From Chitinophaga polysaccharea (GTDB lineage Bacteria > Bacteroidota > Bacteroidia > Chitinophagales > Chitinophagaceae): a stretch of DNA of 64,000 bases. The stretch lies in contig NZ_VIWO01000002.1 of NCBI RefSeq assembly GCF_007829335.1, forward strand, positions 496,001 to 560,000, written 5' to 3'. The notes under the pieces are model-generated. The model saw only the letters and a program-made list of their open reading frames with translations, was not told where the DNA came from and made no database searches. The stretch's first letter is position 1. Each line of letters begins with the position of its first letter. The position numbers and the translations under genes are program-made. Positions 53,419 to 62,221 of the stretch are shown here, piece by piece.

Positions 53419-54864
53419 TTAATTGTATCCTTCGTTCTGCTGGTTGCGTATGTTGGGGTTAGCATCCAGTTCTCTCTGTGGGATGGGCAGTATTACTTTG
53501 GTACTGGGCCAGGCCACTGGTATCGTTTTATCACCCGCCAGGTATTTGGTGAATGAATGTTTTGTTCTGTTTAAGTCGAACAGGCGGTGTCCTTCAAACG
53601 CCAGTTCTTTTCGTCTTTCCAGGAGGATGGCCTCCAGCAATGCAGGGCCGGTAGCAATTACCGGCGCCGCGGCCGGATCTGCGCGCTGCACCACGATGTT
53701 CAGATCAGCTTGCGCTTCCGTTATTCTTCCAAGGTGGGCCAATGCTTCTGCACGGATCAGATATAATTCCGCCAACCGCATTACCTTAATACTTTCGGAG
53801 AAAGTAGTTACATCATTGTATTTCGTAATGATGTTAGCCGGATTCTCTCCCCCATTACCGGCGCGTTTACCTTTCTTTAAAAAATTGCGCCGTACATCAG
53901 TGCTGGTATAAATGTTATAGATGTCATTTGTTGCCAGCACGTCTCCATAACCTTCCTGGCTGAAAATGTAGGCCAATCCATCGGTTCCCTGGTTATCTAC
54001 CGGGGTATTGATGACTTCAAAGATTGTTTCACCGTTTCCGGTATTTTTGAAGTCGCTTACCAATTTATCGGTGGCCAGTAGCTGGTATTTATGGGCGTTG
54101 ATGACATCGCTGGCATAAGCCGCTGCTCCTGCCCAATCTTCTTTATACAATAATACCCTTGCCAGTAGTGCCTTTGCGGCATACACATTCAAATGTCCGG
54201 ATGAAAAGGCCGTGCTCCCGCTTTCTTCGAATCGGCGGATGGCGGCGGTAAAGTCGCTGATCACCTGTGTATAGGTATCCCTGATATTTCCCCGGGAAGG
54301 CGACTGTACCGAATCTATATTCGTTACCGTTACAATGGGTATTCCCATATTTGTACCGGTGGGTGTATAATTATAAGGTTGTGCGTACAGCCGTGCGATA
54401 TCAAAAAACACCAGCCCTCTTACGCCATAAGCCTCTGCCACCATCGCCCTGGCGGAAACCGTGTCTGCCGCGGAGGGCAACAGGATTATTGACGGGCCTT
54501 TCATGATCACCATATTGGCATTGGCCACGACGCTGTATAACTTATTCCAGGTATCTGTAACCGATACGTCGTTGGCAGTAACAATATACTGGTCATGGTT
54601 GCGATAGCGGTTAGAGTTGATCACGCTGATAAATGCGTTGTCGGCCCGCAAATCGGGCAGCAATGGCATGGTACGGCCGTAATAGTTGGCGTCCTGCAGG
54701 AGGGAATATACACCGCTGACGGCAGCTTGTAATCCCGGCAGGTCTCTGATGGTTTTGCCGGTTTCGGCCGACTGGTCTGGTTTCAACTCAAGGAAGTCCC
54801 TGCTGCAGGCTCCCAGCAAGCCTGCCATTATGATGATGATGCTGAATGAGTATCTCTTTTGCAT
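53419..54864 (-). CDS. SusD/RagB family nutrient-binding lipoprotein
   Basis: A 481-residue lipoprotein with signal and lipobox L-L-G-A-C-S (Cys at about 20). The SusD helical TPR scaffold follows (Y-S-L-L-Q-D-A-N-Y-Y-G-R, A-Y-G-V-R-G-L-V-F-F-D-I-A-R-L-Y-A-Q near 150, and R-R-K-E-L-A-F-E-G-H-R-L-F-D-L near 420). It caps the SusC channel on the outer membrane and hands over ligand. It follows susC by 7 bases. No glycoside hydrolase is in the operon, so the ligand could be a glycan fragment, peptide or other polymer. Confidence 0.94.
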   Translation of the reverse strand: MQKRYSFSIIIIMAGLLGACSRDFLELKPDQSAETGKTIRDLPGLQAAVSGVYSLLQDANYYGRTMPLLPDLRADNAFISVINSNRYRNHDQYIVTANDVSVTDTWNKLYSVVANANMVIMKGPSIILLPSAADTVSARAMVAEAYGVRGLVFFDIARLYAQPYNYTPTGTNMGIPIVTVTNIDSVQSPSRGNIRDTYTQVISDFTAAIRRFEESGSTAFSSGHLNVYAAKALLARVLLYKEDWAGAAAYASDVINAHKYQLLATDKLVSDFKNTGNGETIFEVINTPVDNQGTDGLAYIFSQEGYGDVLATNDIYNIYTSTDVRRNFLKKGKRAGNGGENPANIITKYNDVTTFSESIKVMRLAELYLIRAEALAHLGRITEAQADLNIVVQRADPAAAPVIATGPALLEAILLERRKELAFEGHRLFDLNRTKHSFTKYLAGDKTIPVAWPSTKVILPIPQRELDANPNIRNQQNEGYN

Positions 54865-54871
54865 GGCTTCC

Positions 54872-57800
54872 TTAAAAATTTACATCCATACCTACCAAAA
54901 ATGTTTTAAATACCGGCGGTCGTTGATCGTAATCCCCTGTTACCGGTACTTCCGGGTCCATTGTCAGCCGTTTATCTTTTACGTATGTCCATAGATTGTT
55001 GCCGCGCACATATATTTTTACTTCCCCGATATTGACTTTTTTCAGCCAGGTAGCGGGCAGCGCATAGGCCAGCATTATATCTCTCAGCCGGATAAAGCTG
55101 CCATCGTACAAGAACCTGGAAGAGAGTTGATTGCTCAGGCCCGACTGGGTATTACCGAATACTACTTTCGGTACGCTGGTGATATCACCGGGATGTTGCC
55201 AGCGGTTTTCGTAAGTGAGCCTCGACATCTTTGCACTGCTGCCAAATCCGCCGCTGCCGTCGGATTCTGTGAAGGCGCCCCAGTTGTCGTATACCTTGTT
55301 CCCCCAGTTAAAGAAGAACTGAAAGTTTAGTTCAAATCCTTTATACCTGAAATAGTTGGTGATGCCACCATAAAATTTAGGGAGTGCACTACCCTGGTTA
55401 AAACGCTGCGCTTCGCCGTAAACCTTGGTGGTAGTAGTTTTCGTGGCATCTTTATACCAAAGGGCCTCCCCTGTTTGTGGATCGGCGCCGGCAAATCCGG
55501 CCAGGTAGAACTGGTAAAAATCAGTGCCCAGCTCTCTCCTGTAAATCAGGCTGGTAATGGGATTGTCCAGTTTCGTAATCGTATTTGTCAGCGTAGAGAA
55601 ATTAGCATCTGTACGCCATGAGAAGTCATTTTCATGGGTGGCAATGATATTGCGGGAGGAGAGGGATATTTCCATGCCCTTATTTTTCATCTCTCCGTTA
55701 TTCCTGAAAATGGTGGTGATACCATTTGCTGATGATACCGGTACGTTGAGCAACAGCCGGGAGGTGGTTCTGTTATAATATTCCACTGTGCCGGATAACC
55801 TGTTGTTTAATACCGCAAAATCGAGTCCCACGTTAAATGGTTTGTTCTGTTCCCAGGTGAGGAAAGGATTGGGGTATTGTGTCAACACATACCCCGGCTT
55901 TCCATCATAATCATTTCCCGGACTGTACAGCGACAATGAGGCATAATTATCAATAGCCTGGTTTCCGTTGCTGCCGTAGCTAGCTCTTAATTTTAATTCA
56001 TTGATGCCGGTTACCTGCTGGAGGAATGGCTCGCGGTAGATATTCCAGGCGGTTCCCACCGACCAGAAGGCGGCACTTCTTTTACGGCTGCCAAATCGGG
56101 AAGAGGCGTCTCTCCTGATAGAAGCCGAGAGATAATATTTTTGTTTGTAGTCATAACTGTTGTTCAAAAACAGTCCGGTTAATGAGTTGGCGCTGGATAC
56201 CGAGGTCACTGATTCTGGCTTGGAAGCATCTGCCAGCAGTTGCAGGTTGGGCAGCAGGTTAGATGCCTGTGTGGTATTGCCGCTGTTGGTTGTTTTTTGT
56301 GCTTCGTATCCTATGAAAGTGTTGATACCATGATATCCCCAGCGCTGATTAAAACGCAGGATATTTGTAGATACCCAGTTGTTCCAGAGATTGTTGTTGA
56401 CCGATATCCAACCATTCGTATTTCTTCCGTCGCCAAAGCCGGGCGATAAGAACAGGTTGCTGCGGGCATAGTTCAGATCGAGGCTGATTTTGGTTTCGAA
56501 GGAAAGGTAGTTGGTAAAGGCGTATTTAGCGGCAGCTCCTCCAAGGAGACCGTAGGTGGTACCGGTGCGGCTGTTGCCGTTGAGTACTGCTATGGGATTA
56601 AAGGTATTGTTATAGCTGAAATCATAGCTGCCATCGTTGTTGTAAACCTTCAGCCAGGGCTGTAAGCGCACGAGTGCGCGCACCGGGTTGGCCATGAGTC
56701 CCACATCGCCTACTGCGTTGGCGCGCTGGTAGGCCAGGGAGAGATTTACGTCGAACGACAGGCGGTTGGTAGCCTGATTGCTCAGGTTAATCCTGCCGGT
56801 CATGCGTTTGTAATCTACTCCTTTGAGGGCAGATTTAGAGTCGTATAGGCCGCCGGACACATAAAACTTTGTTTTATTACTTCCGCCGGCGGCAGATAAA
56901 TTAGCTTGTGTATAGTTACCGTGGCGGGTGAGGACATCGATCCAGTTGGTATTTACCGTGGTATCGACTCCCCGGGCGCGGAGTTCCTGTTGAAATCCGG
57001 CTTCGCCTGTGCCGTCTGCCTTGTGGATCCATCCTTCGCGTAACAGTTCCATCATTTCTTTGGTACTGAGGGGATAGTTAGCGCGAGGAATGGTGAGCTG
57101 GTTGCTTCCGGTTTGTACCGAAGCATTGAGCCGGGTACGGCCTTGGGTGCCGGTTTTGGTTGTAATAAGAATTACGCCATTGGCGGCCCTGGAGCCATAG
57201 ATCGAGGCAGCGGCGGCGTCCTTTAACACAGATATCGAAGCGATATCAGCGCTGTTGATTCCCGCGAGGGTATTTACGTTGTAATCCGTGAGATTGTCGG
57301 TTACCACTGGCACACCGTCTACCACATATAGTGGAGAGCTGCCGGCGGTGATAGAACCGATGCCGCGGATATAAACGCTGGGTACGGAGCCGGGTTGACC
57401 GGAGCCGTTGGTAGATTGTAAACCGGGTACATTGCCTTGTAAGCTTTCCTGGAAGCTGCTACGGGGCGCCTTATCATACAAGGCGGCATTGACCATAGTA
57501 GCTGATCCTGTCAAAGAACTTTTTGTTTGCACGCCATAGGCGACCACCACAACTTCATTTAATCCCCTGGCATCGTCTTTCAGCGTGATATTAAAGTAGG
57601 CGGTGTTATTGACCGGCACTTTATGCTCTTCATAACCGATGAAAGAGCAGATCAATACTGCTGTGGGCGGCGCTTCCATCTGGAACTGTCCTTTGTCGCC
57701 GGTCGTTGTTCCTCTATTGGCGCCTGCAATCCGAATACTCACACCGGGCAACGGATGTCCGTAAACATCTGTGACCACGCCACTGATACTAAGTCCTTTA

Positions 57801-58204
57801 CTGGCTTTCTCTTCCGGTGCAATGGCAACCAGGTTAGCAGAAAGTTGCTTAAAAGTCAGGCCAGTGTTCTTCAGTATCTTCCGCAACACATCTTCTGTCG
57901 AGGCATTCTTCATGTCCACTGATACCTTACTGTTGGCTGGCAGCTGATCGTTGCGATATACAAAGCGGTATCCGCTTTTCCTTTCAATCAGCTTCAGCAA
58001 CCGGGTCAACGGCAATGAATCTGCTTTTACGGAAATGCGCCGGTCTTGCTGACCGTAAGCATTTCCTGCTATTTGCAAACAGGTAATAAGAATAATAAAG
58101 GACACCAGTTTCATTATCAATACAACTTTTCCCAATGTTTTTATACGCAAAAGGATTGCATAATGTATGAATTTTTTCCATACATTTAGGTTGTAAAAGG
58201 TCAT
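54872..58204 (-). CDS. SusC/RagA TonB-dependent transporter with STN signalling domain
   Basis: A 1110-residue outer-membrane transporter. A long basic leader and signal peptide (about 1-51) come first. The STN domain (about 56-128) can contact FecR. Carboxypeptidase-regulatory domain (about 137-212), TonB plug (about 215-345, V-V-V-A-Y-G-V-Q near the start, then Y-I-R-G-I-G-S-I and S-I-Y-G-S-R-A-A-N-G-V) and the barrel follow. Together with the upstream FecR and sigma genes it forms a ligand-sensing uptake locus. The leader M-T-F-Y-N-L-N is common in Chitinophaga SusC proteins, so the first ATG was kept. Confidence 0.95.
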   Translation of the reverse strand: MTFYNLNVWKKFIHYAILLRIKTLGKVVLIMKLVSFIILITCLQIAGNAYGQQDRRISVKADSLPLTRLLKLIERKSGYRFVYRNDQLPANSKVSVDMKNASTEDVLRKILKNTGLTFKQLSANLVAIAPEEKASKGLSISGVVTDVYGHPLPGVSIRIAGANRGTTTGDKGQFQMEAPPTAVLICSFIGYEEHKVPVNNTAYFNITLKDDARGLNEVVVVAYGVQTKSSLTGSATMVNAALYDKAPRSSFQESLQGNVPGLQSTNGSGQPGSVPSVYIRGIGSITAGSSPLYVVDGVPVVTDNLTDYNVNTLAGINSADIASISVLKDAAAASIYGSRAANGVILITTKTGTQGRTRLNASVQTGSNQLTIPRANYPLSTKEMMELLREGWIHKADGTGEAGFQQELRARGVDTTVNTNWIDVLTRHGNYTQANLSAAGGSNKTKFYVSGGLYDSKSALKGVDYKRMTGRINLSNQATNRLSFDVNLSLAYQRANAVGDVGLMANPVRALVRLQPWLKVYNNDGSYDFSYNNTFNPIAVLNGNSRTGTTYGLLGGAAAKYAFTNYLSFETKISLDLNYARSNLFLSPGFGDGRNTNGWISVNNNLWNNWVSTNILRFNQRWGYHGINTFIGYEAQKTTNSGNTTQASNLLPNLQLLADASKPESVTSVSSANSLTGLFLNNSYDYKQKYYLSASIRRDASSRFGSRKRSAAFWSVGTAWNIYREPFLQQVTGINELKLRASYGSNGNQAIDNYASLSLYSPGNDYDGKPGYVLTQYPNPFLTWEQNKPFNVGLDFAVLNNRLSGTVEYYNRTTSRLLLNVPVSSANGITTIFRNNGEMKNKGMEISLSSRNIIATHENDFSWRTDANFSTLTNTITKLDNPITSLIYRRELGTDFYQFYLAGFAGADPQTGEALWYKDATKTTTTKVYGEAQRFNQGSALPKFYGGITNYFRYKGFELNFQFFFNWGNKVYDNWGAFTESDGSGGFGSSAKMSRLTYENRWQHPGDITSVPKVVFGNTQSGLSNQLSSRFLYDGSFIRLRDIMLAYALPATWLKKVNIGEVKIYVRGNNLWTYVKDKRLTMDPEVPVTGDYDQRPPVFKTFLVGMDVNF

Positions 58205-58263
58205 AAAACTACGACAGCACTACATTGCCAAGTGAAGCTAACTGCCGTTTGATCTCAACAAGG

Positions 58264-58288
58264 GGGTAAATGTTAGCAGCATTTACCC
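58264..58288 (-). terminator. Hairpin between FecR and SusC genes
   Basis: A 9-bp perfect stem (58264-58272 with 58280-58288). The T-run lies on the plus strand, whereas the genes run on the minus strand, so it is a weak minus-strand stop or an attenuator. It suggests the susC-susD unit is controlled separately from sigma-fecR. Confidence 0.45.
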
Positions 58289-58329
58289 TTTTTATATGAG
58301 AGGTATCGATTTCTGTTTTCTTCCAACCC

Positions 58330-59391
58330 CTATTGGGTGATAAATATGTCGTTGCCGGTGATCCGGAAACGAAATGATGTTGTAACCTTCAGCGCTTCCA
58401 GTACTTCCGGAAACGATTCATTTTTAAACGTGGCGGTAAAGCGGTATTGTTTCAGTTTTTCTCCGTTGAGATGTATTTTGATACCATACCAACGTTCCAT
58501 TTTACGCGCAATATCTTCAAAGCTGTCGTTGTCAAATACCAGGTAATTATTGTACCAGGCAGTTTCTGCCACGAGGCTATCCTGCTGGTTATAGCGGATA
58601 TTTTCTACCCGGTAGCCATCTACCTGTCCTGCTGGTTTAGACGACGGGAGTTCATTGTTGTGTTGTAAAACGATTTTCTGATTGGGCAACAACCTGATGA
58701 TACGTTCTACGCCATCATTGAGGGTTACTTCCACGGCGCCGGTAATCAGCGTAGCCTCCGTGGTTTCATCCTGCGTATAGGCTTTCACGTTAAAGGAAGT
58801 ACCCAATACCTGGATATTCATTTTGGCGGTATGGATGGAGAAGGGTTTTGCGGCATTTTTTGCCACATCAAAAAAGGCTTCCCCTTCCAGTGTTACCTCC
58901 CGGCTATCCAGGTTATTCATATCAGGATGATAGGTTAAACGGCTGCCGCCATTGAGCCAGACTTCCGTCCCGTCGGGCAATTGTGCCCGAGAGCGCGAGC
59001 CATCTCTTGTGAAGATGGCTGCGACACTGGCTTTGTTCCCCTTTAAAGGGGTATTTCTCATAAGCAGATATACGCAATAAGATCCCAGCATCAGTACCAG
59101 TACAGATAGTACGGCGGTGAGCTTGCGGATGTTCCGGCCTGTTCTTTTCACGGGCAGTTCTTCCGCGGGGAATGCTGTCTCCATTCTTAACAGGTGCTTT
59201 TCGAGGGCACTTTCTGTTTTTTGTTCCCAGGCATTATCATTGCCTGCCGGAGGCCAGTTACTTAATACCGACAGCTTGTATCTCATATCGGGGTCTTTCT
59301 GCAGCAACTCTTCCAGCTCACGCAGCTCTCCCATCGTGGCTTCGCCCGATACCTTTCTTCCCATCAAAAGCCATATTCTTTCCTGTTCCAT
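58330..59391 (-). CDS. FecR-family anti-sigma factor
   Basis: A 353-residue single-pass protein. The cytosolic sigma-binding N-terminus has a helix pattern and G-E-A-T-M-G-E-L-R-E-L-E near 15-28. One membrane helix (about 91-111) is followed by a periplasmic FecR domain (Q-L-P-D-G-T-E-V-W-L-N-G-G-S-R-L, G-E-A-F-F-D-V-A-K) and a C-terminal STN-contact domain. It receives the signal from the SusC STN domain and frees the sigma factor encoded 82 bases upstream. Confidence 0.95.
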   Translation of the reverse strand: MEQERIWLLMGRKVSGEATMGELRELEELLQKDPDMRYKLSVLSNWPPAGNDNAWEQKTESALEKHLLRMETAFPAEELPVKRTGRNIRKLTAVLSVLVLMLGSYCVYLLMRNTPLKGNKASVAAIFTRDGSRSRAQLPDGTEVWLNGGSRLTYHPDMNNLDSREVTLEGEAFFDVAKNAAKPFSIHTAKMNIQVLGTSFNVKAYTQDETTEATLITGAVEVTLNDGVERIIRLLPNQKIVLQHNNELPSSKPAGQVDGYRVENIRYNQQDSLVAETAWYNNYLVFDNDSFEDIARKMERWYGIKIHLNGEKLKQYRFTATFKNESFPEVLEALKVTTSFRFRITGNDIFITQ

Positions 59392-59473
59392 GTGTATGAT
59401 ACAAAAGCATGATTATATAGAAGGACAAGTAAATATTCCCAATCTACTACTCCGACTAAAAAAAAAATTAAAA

Positions 59474-60040
59474 TTATTTTGTCCTGGTAAAAGAGAGGTT
59501 GATCACCTCACTGATTTTTTTGAGGGCCTGGGCCATGTGTACATCAATGGTATTGACAGAAATATCGAGGATTTGGGCTACCTCTTTGTATTTCAGGCCA
59601 TCTTCGCGGATGAGCTTAAAGATCATTTTCCGTTTGGGGGGTAGGGCATTCACAGCGGCCTCGATTCTTTTCACCATTTCGCCCGAGATGAAGATTTGTT
59701 CCGGGGTGGCATAACTTACGGTAAAATCGACTGCCAGTTCATCCAGGCTGAAATGCTGGGTACGTGCTGCCTTATTGAGGTAGTTCAGGGCTATATTTTT
59801 GGTAGACACATAAAGATATACTCTCAGATTATCAACCTGTAGCAGCCGCTCCCGGTGTTTCCATACATTTACAAAAACATCAGACGCTATTTCCTCGGCC
59901 GATTCCCAGGACTTGATGATAGAATAGGCAAACTGGCTCAATGGTTTATAAAACAACCTGAATAATGCCTTGTATGCCTGCTCATCTCCCAGTGATGCCA
60001 CCCGTTCCGCCAGTAACTGTATATTAGCGTCTTCCCTCAA
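59474..60040 (-). CDS. ECF sigma factor, FecI-like
   Basis: A 188-residue sigma factor: region 2 S-A-E-E-I-A-S-D-V-F-V-N-V-W-K-H-R near 46-62, region 4 with L-K-Y-K-E-V-A-Q-I-L-D-I-S-V-N-T-I-D near 150-167. It drives the SusC/SusD genes when released by FecR. The start is a TTG at 60040; no ATG lies in frame upstream within reach, and a TATCTTTA box is 32 bases away. Confidence 0.93.
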   Translation of the reverse strand: MREDANIQLLAERVASLGDEQAYKALFRLFYKPLSQFAYSIIKSWESAEEIASDVFVNVWKHRERLLQVDNLRVYLYVSTKNIALNYLNKAARTQHFSLDELAVDFTVSYATPEQIFISGEMVKRIEAAVNALPPKRKMIFKLIREDGLKYKEVAQILDISVNTIDVHMAQALKKISEVINLSFTRTK

Positions 60041-60071
60041 TGCAATGTTTTTTGGTTGAAAAGTGAATCCC

Positions 60072-60079
60072 TAAAGATA
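60072..60079 (-). promoter_or_regulatory. Candidate -7 box of FecI-like sigma gene
   Basis: TATCTTTA on the minus strand, 32 bases before the TTG start. It is the same 8 bases as the box before the DUF695 gene. Confidence 0.45.
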
Positions 60080-60166
60080 ATACAGATTAATTTTTAATTT
60101 AACATTGAATTATATCTTTTTTTATATAATACATTATATTGTTAATATATTTCTTTCTTTTCCGGG

Positions 60167-60496
60167 TCATTTTTTAAACATGAAATATACGGCGCCGATA
60201 AGGAAAACGAACGACACCAGGTAATTCCAGCGAAGCGGTTCCTTCAGGAAGGTAACGGCGAAGATGCTGAACACCGTGAGCGTAATAACTTCCTGGATGG
60301 TTTTGAGCTGAAAACCGCTGAAACCTTCCTGGGCGCCATAGCGGTTAGCCGGCACCATAAAGCAATACTCAAAGAAGGCGATGCCCCAGCTGATAAGGAT
60401 TACCTTCCAGAGGGCTACATCCTGGTGTTTGAGATGCCCGTACCAGGCAAATGTCATAAAGGTGTTGGAAACGGTAAGTAGAAGAATGGTGCGCAT
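60167..60496 (-). CDS. DMT-superfamily small membrane protein (DUF486)
   Basis: A 109-residue protein with four helices filling most of its length. Family segments are S-N-x-F-M-T-F-A-W-Y-G-H-L-K, S-W-G-I-A-F-F-E-Y-C-F-M-V-P-A-N-R-Y-G and L-K-x-I-Q-E-V-I-T-L. DUF486 belongs to the drug/metabolite transporter superfamily and has no known substrate. The ATG at 60496 was chosen over a frame to 60568, because it gives the family length and a hairpin lies upstream. Confidence 0.88.
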   Translation of the reverse strand: MRTILLLTVSNTFMTFAWYGHLKHQDVALWKVILISWGIAFFEYCFMVPANRYGAQEGFSGFQLKTIQEVITLTVFSIFAVTFLKEPLRWNYLVSFVFLIGAVYFMFKK

Positions 60497-60551
60497 GCGC
60501 TGTAATTGGATTTTTAAAGATTGGACGCAATTTACAGCGTATTCATGAAAA

Positions 60552-60579
60552 AGCCGACGGGTTATCAACCCGGTCGGCT
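60552..60579 (-). terminator. Second hairpin upstream of DUF486 gene
   Basis: A 12-bp stem with one bulged base (60552-60563 with 60567-60579) and five T after it on the minus strand. It could back up the upstream terminator or attenuate the DUF486 transcript. Confidence 0.5.
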
Positions 60580-60628
60580 CGTCATTTTAAAAAAAACAGG
60601 CAGCATCTTTTATGGTTCTTCTGCTGAA

Positions 60629-60659
60629 AAAACAAAAAAGAGGGACCGGTTAAGGTCCC
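60629..60659 (-). terminator. Terminator of D-S-L repeat protein gene
   Basis: A 6-bp GC-rich stem (60642-60647 with 60654-60659) is followed on the minus strand by a long T-rich run, about 78 bases beyond the stop. Confidence 0.75.
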
Positions 60660-60736
60660 CCTGCATCAAACCAAAATGGGGCTTCCATTGTGGATGATCT
60701 TGTGTTGTTGGTTGCTATTTCCTTATAAGAAAACTA

Positions 60737-61354
60737 CTATTGTTCCAGCTTGATCTCGCCAAGGTCGGTAGCTTTACCTTCTTCCACCTTCACATCTTTT
60801 AATACGGCATTTTTGTAAGGGCTTTTACCGAAAATGGTGATGGTATACGTACCAGCTTTAGCAGCAGGGATGGTGAATGCGCCCTGGGATACAGCGCCTT
60901 TCAGTTTATCTGCACCATTTACGGCTTCTACTTCAGCAGCACCATCAGCAGGGCTGATTTTACCGGTGATAGAACCACCTTCTACAGCTACGGTTTTTAC
61001 CGAATCAGTAGTTTGCAGCGAGTCCATGCTACTTTGTAAAGAGTCCCTTCCGCTCAGGGAATCCAAGCGCTGTAAGGAGTCTACACCAGTGAGTGAATCC
61101 AGACGCTGTAAAGAGTCTATACCAGTGAGTGAGTCGAGACGCAGACTTTGTAAAGAGTCCACTCCATACACTTTCATTGAATCTAAGCGAACAAGGGAGT
61201 CTACACTACGCAGAGAATCTACCCCAGCAATTGAATCCACCATTGTGGCGGTGCTGTCTGCAGACTTCACTGCGGTGGCGCCGGCATTTTTAAATGCGGA
61301 CATTCCTACTACCATTGTTGCTAAAGCGAGCATTCCTACAATTGATTTTTTCAT
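60737..61354 (-). CDS. Secreted D-S-L hexapeptide-repeat protein with carboxypeptidase-regulatory domain
   Basis: A 205-residue protein. A signal peptide (about 1-26), then a repeat block (residues 40-118) in which D-S-[L/M/I/V] recurs with a spacing mostly of six residues (V-D-S-L-Q-R, L-D-S-L-T-G). The C-terminal beta domain of about 80 residues resembles a carboxypeptidase-regulatory fold (G-S-I-T-G-K-I-S-P, G-T-Y-T-I-T-I-F, V-E-E-G-K-A-T-D-L-G-E-I). It stands between two TonB-signalling loci but on its own transcript. Function unknown; the repeats may form a stalk or solenoid. Confidence 0.78.
   Translation of the reverse strand: MKKSIVGMLALATMVVGMSAFKNAGATAVKSADSTATMVDSIAGVDSLRSVDSLVRLDSMKVYGVDSLQSLRLDSLTGIDSLQRLDSLTGVDSLQRLDSLSGRDSLQSSMDSLQTTDSVKTVAVEGGSITGKISPADGAAEVEAVNGADKLKGAVSQGAFTIPAAKAGTYTITIFGKSPYKNAVLKDVKVEEGKATDLGEIKLEQ
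61001..61237 (-). repeat. Tandem D-S-L coding repeat
   Basis: Encodes residues 40-118 of the secreted repeat protein. Aspartates fall at 40, 46, 52, 58, 66, 74, 80, 86, 92, 98, 104, 111 and 117, that is, steps of six with two steps of eight and one of seven. The DNA also repeats as units of about 18 and 36 bases, so slippage-driven length change is plausible. Confidence 0.8.
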
Positions 61355-61568
61355 GGCTTCAATATTTACATGGTTAATATTTAATAAGACTTTTATCCGA
61401 GCTATGATGAAAGTGCATGGTTTTTGTTATATGCCCTCATCGTTGGCTGCCGTATAATAACAATACATTCGACAATGGCGATACCATTAGTCAAAGAAAT
61501 GTTAAAGTGAAAAAAAGAATCATTGTAGCATTAACAGGCAAGCATTCTTAATTAGTACTTTTAAAAAT

Positions 61569-61576
61569 TATCTTTG
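61569..61576 (+). promoter_or_regulatory. -7 box of second sigma-FecR-SusC operon
   Basis: TATCTTTG is an exact consensus match, giving a leader of about 27 bases before the ATG at 61609. Confidence 0.65.
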
Positions 61577-61608
61577 CCGTACGGAAAGAAATACAAAAGA
61601 CGAAACGC

Positions 61609-62151
61609 ATGTTGCAATTGAGTAATGATGAAATAGTAAAAGGTATCCGGAGCAGGAATAAAGATGTCTTTGAGGCTGTTTTTAAACAGTTCGCCCCTTC
61701 TATGTATAATATCGCCGTACGTTATGTAAAGAACGAGGATGATGCAAATGATATGGTGCAGGACGTATTCCTCAACTTGTGGAAAGGAGCGGAAAACCTG
61801 GATGAAAGAGCCCCTATTAATCATTACCTGGCCAGGGCCACTGTTAACACCTGTTTGAATCGTATCAAAAAAGAACAACGGCAGGAAGTATATACGCGGG
61901 AGCAAATGCTGCAACCTATACCTACCGCCAACAGCCATTCACAGTTGGAACATAAGGAGCTGGAAGCCCAATACCGCCATGCCCTAGAAAAATTACCGGA
62001 TCAATGCCGCCGTGTATTTGAAATGAGCCGCATCAAGGGTTTGTCGCCCGCCGAAATCGCCGATCAGTTAAATATCTCTATTAATACCGTATACGCGCAT
62101 CTTACCACGGCGTTGAAACGATTGCGGGTAGACCTGATCAACAAACCTTAA
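61609..62151 (+). CDS. ECF sigma factor, FecI-like (second locus)
   Basis: A 180-residue sigma factor: region 2 N-E-D-D-A-N-D-M-V-Q-D-V-F-L-N-L-W-K near 44-61; region 4 L-P-D-Q-C-R-R-V-F-E-M-S-R-I-K-G-L-S and the helix with I-S-I-N-T-V-Y-A-H near 158-166. It is followed by FecR and SusC genes on the same strand and presumably controls the SusC genes. It is oriented away from the first sigma-FecR-SusC locus. Confidence 0.94.
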   Translation: MLQLSNDEIVKGIRSRNKDVFEAVFKQFAPSMYNIAVRYVKNEDDANDMVQDVFLNLWKGAENLDERAPINHYLARATVNTCLNRIKKEQRQEVYTREQMLQPIPTANSHSQLEHKELEAQYRHALEKLPDQCRRVFEMSRIKGLSPAEIADQLNISINTVYAHLTTALKRLRVDLINKP

Positions 62152-62221
62152 CCAGACCAATTTTTTTTTTAACATCGCTTAATGGTATAACGTTATCCGG
62201 TTGTATTACTAATAAGTAGCC

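Noticed and set aside
61001..61237. CRISPR-like or intergenic repeat array
   Set aside because: The repetition follows codons of a secreted protein and has no spacers.
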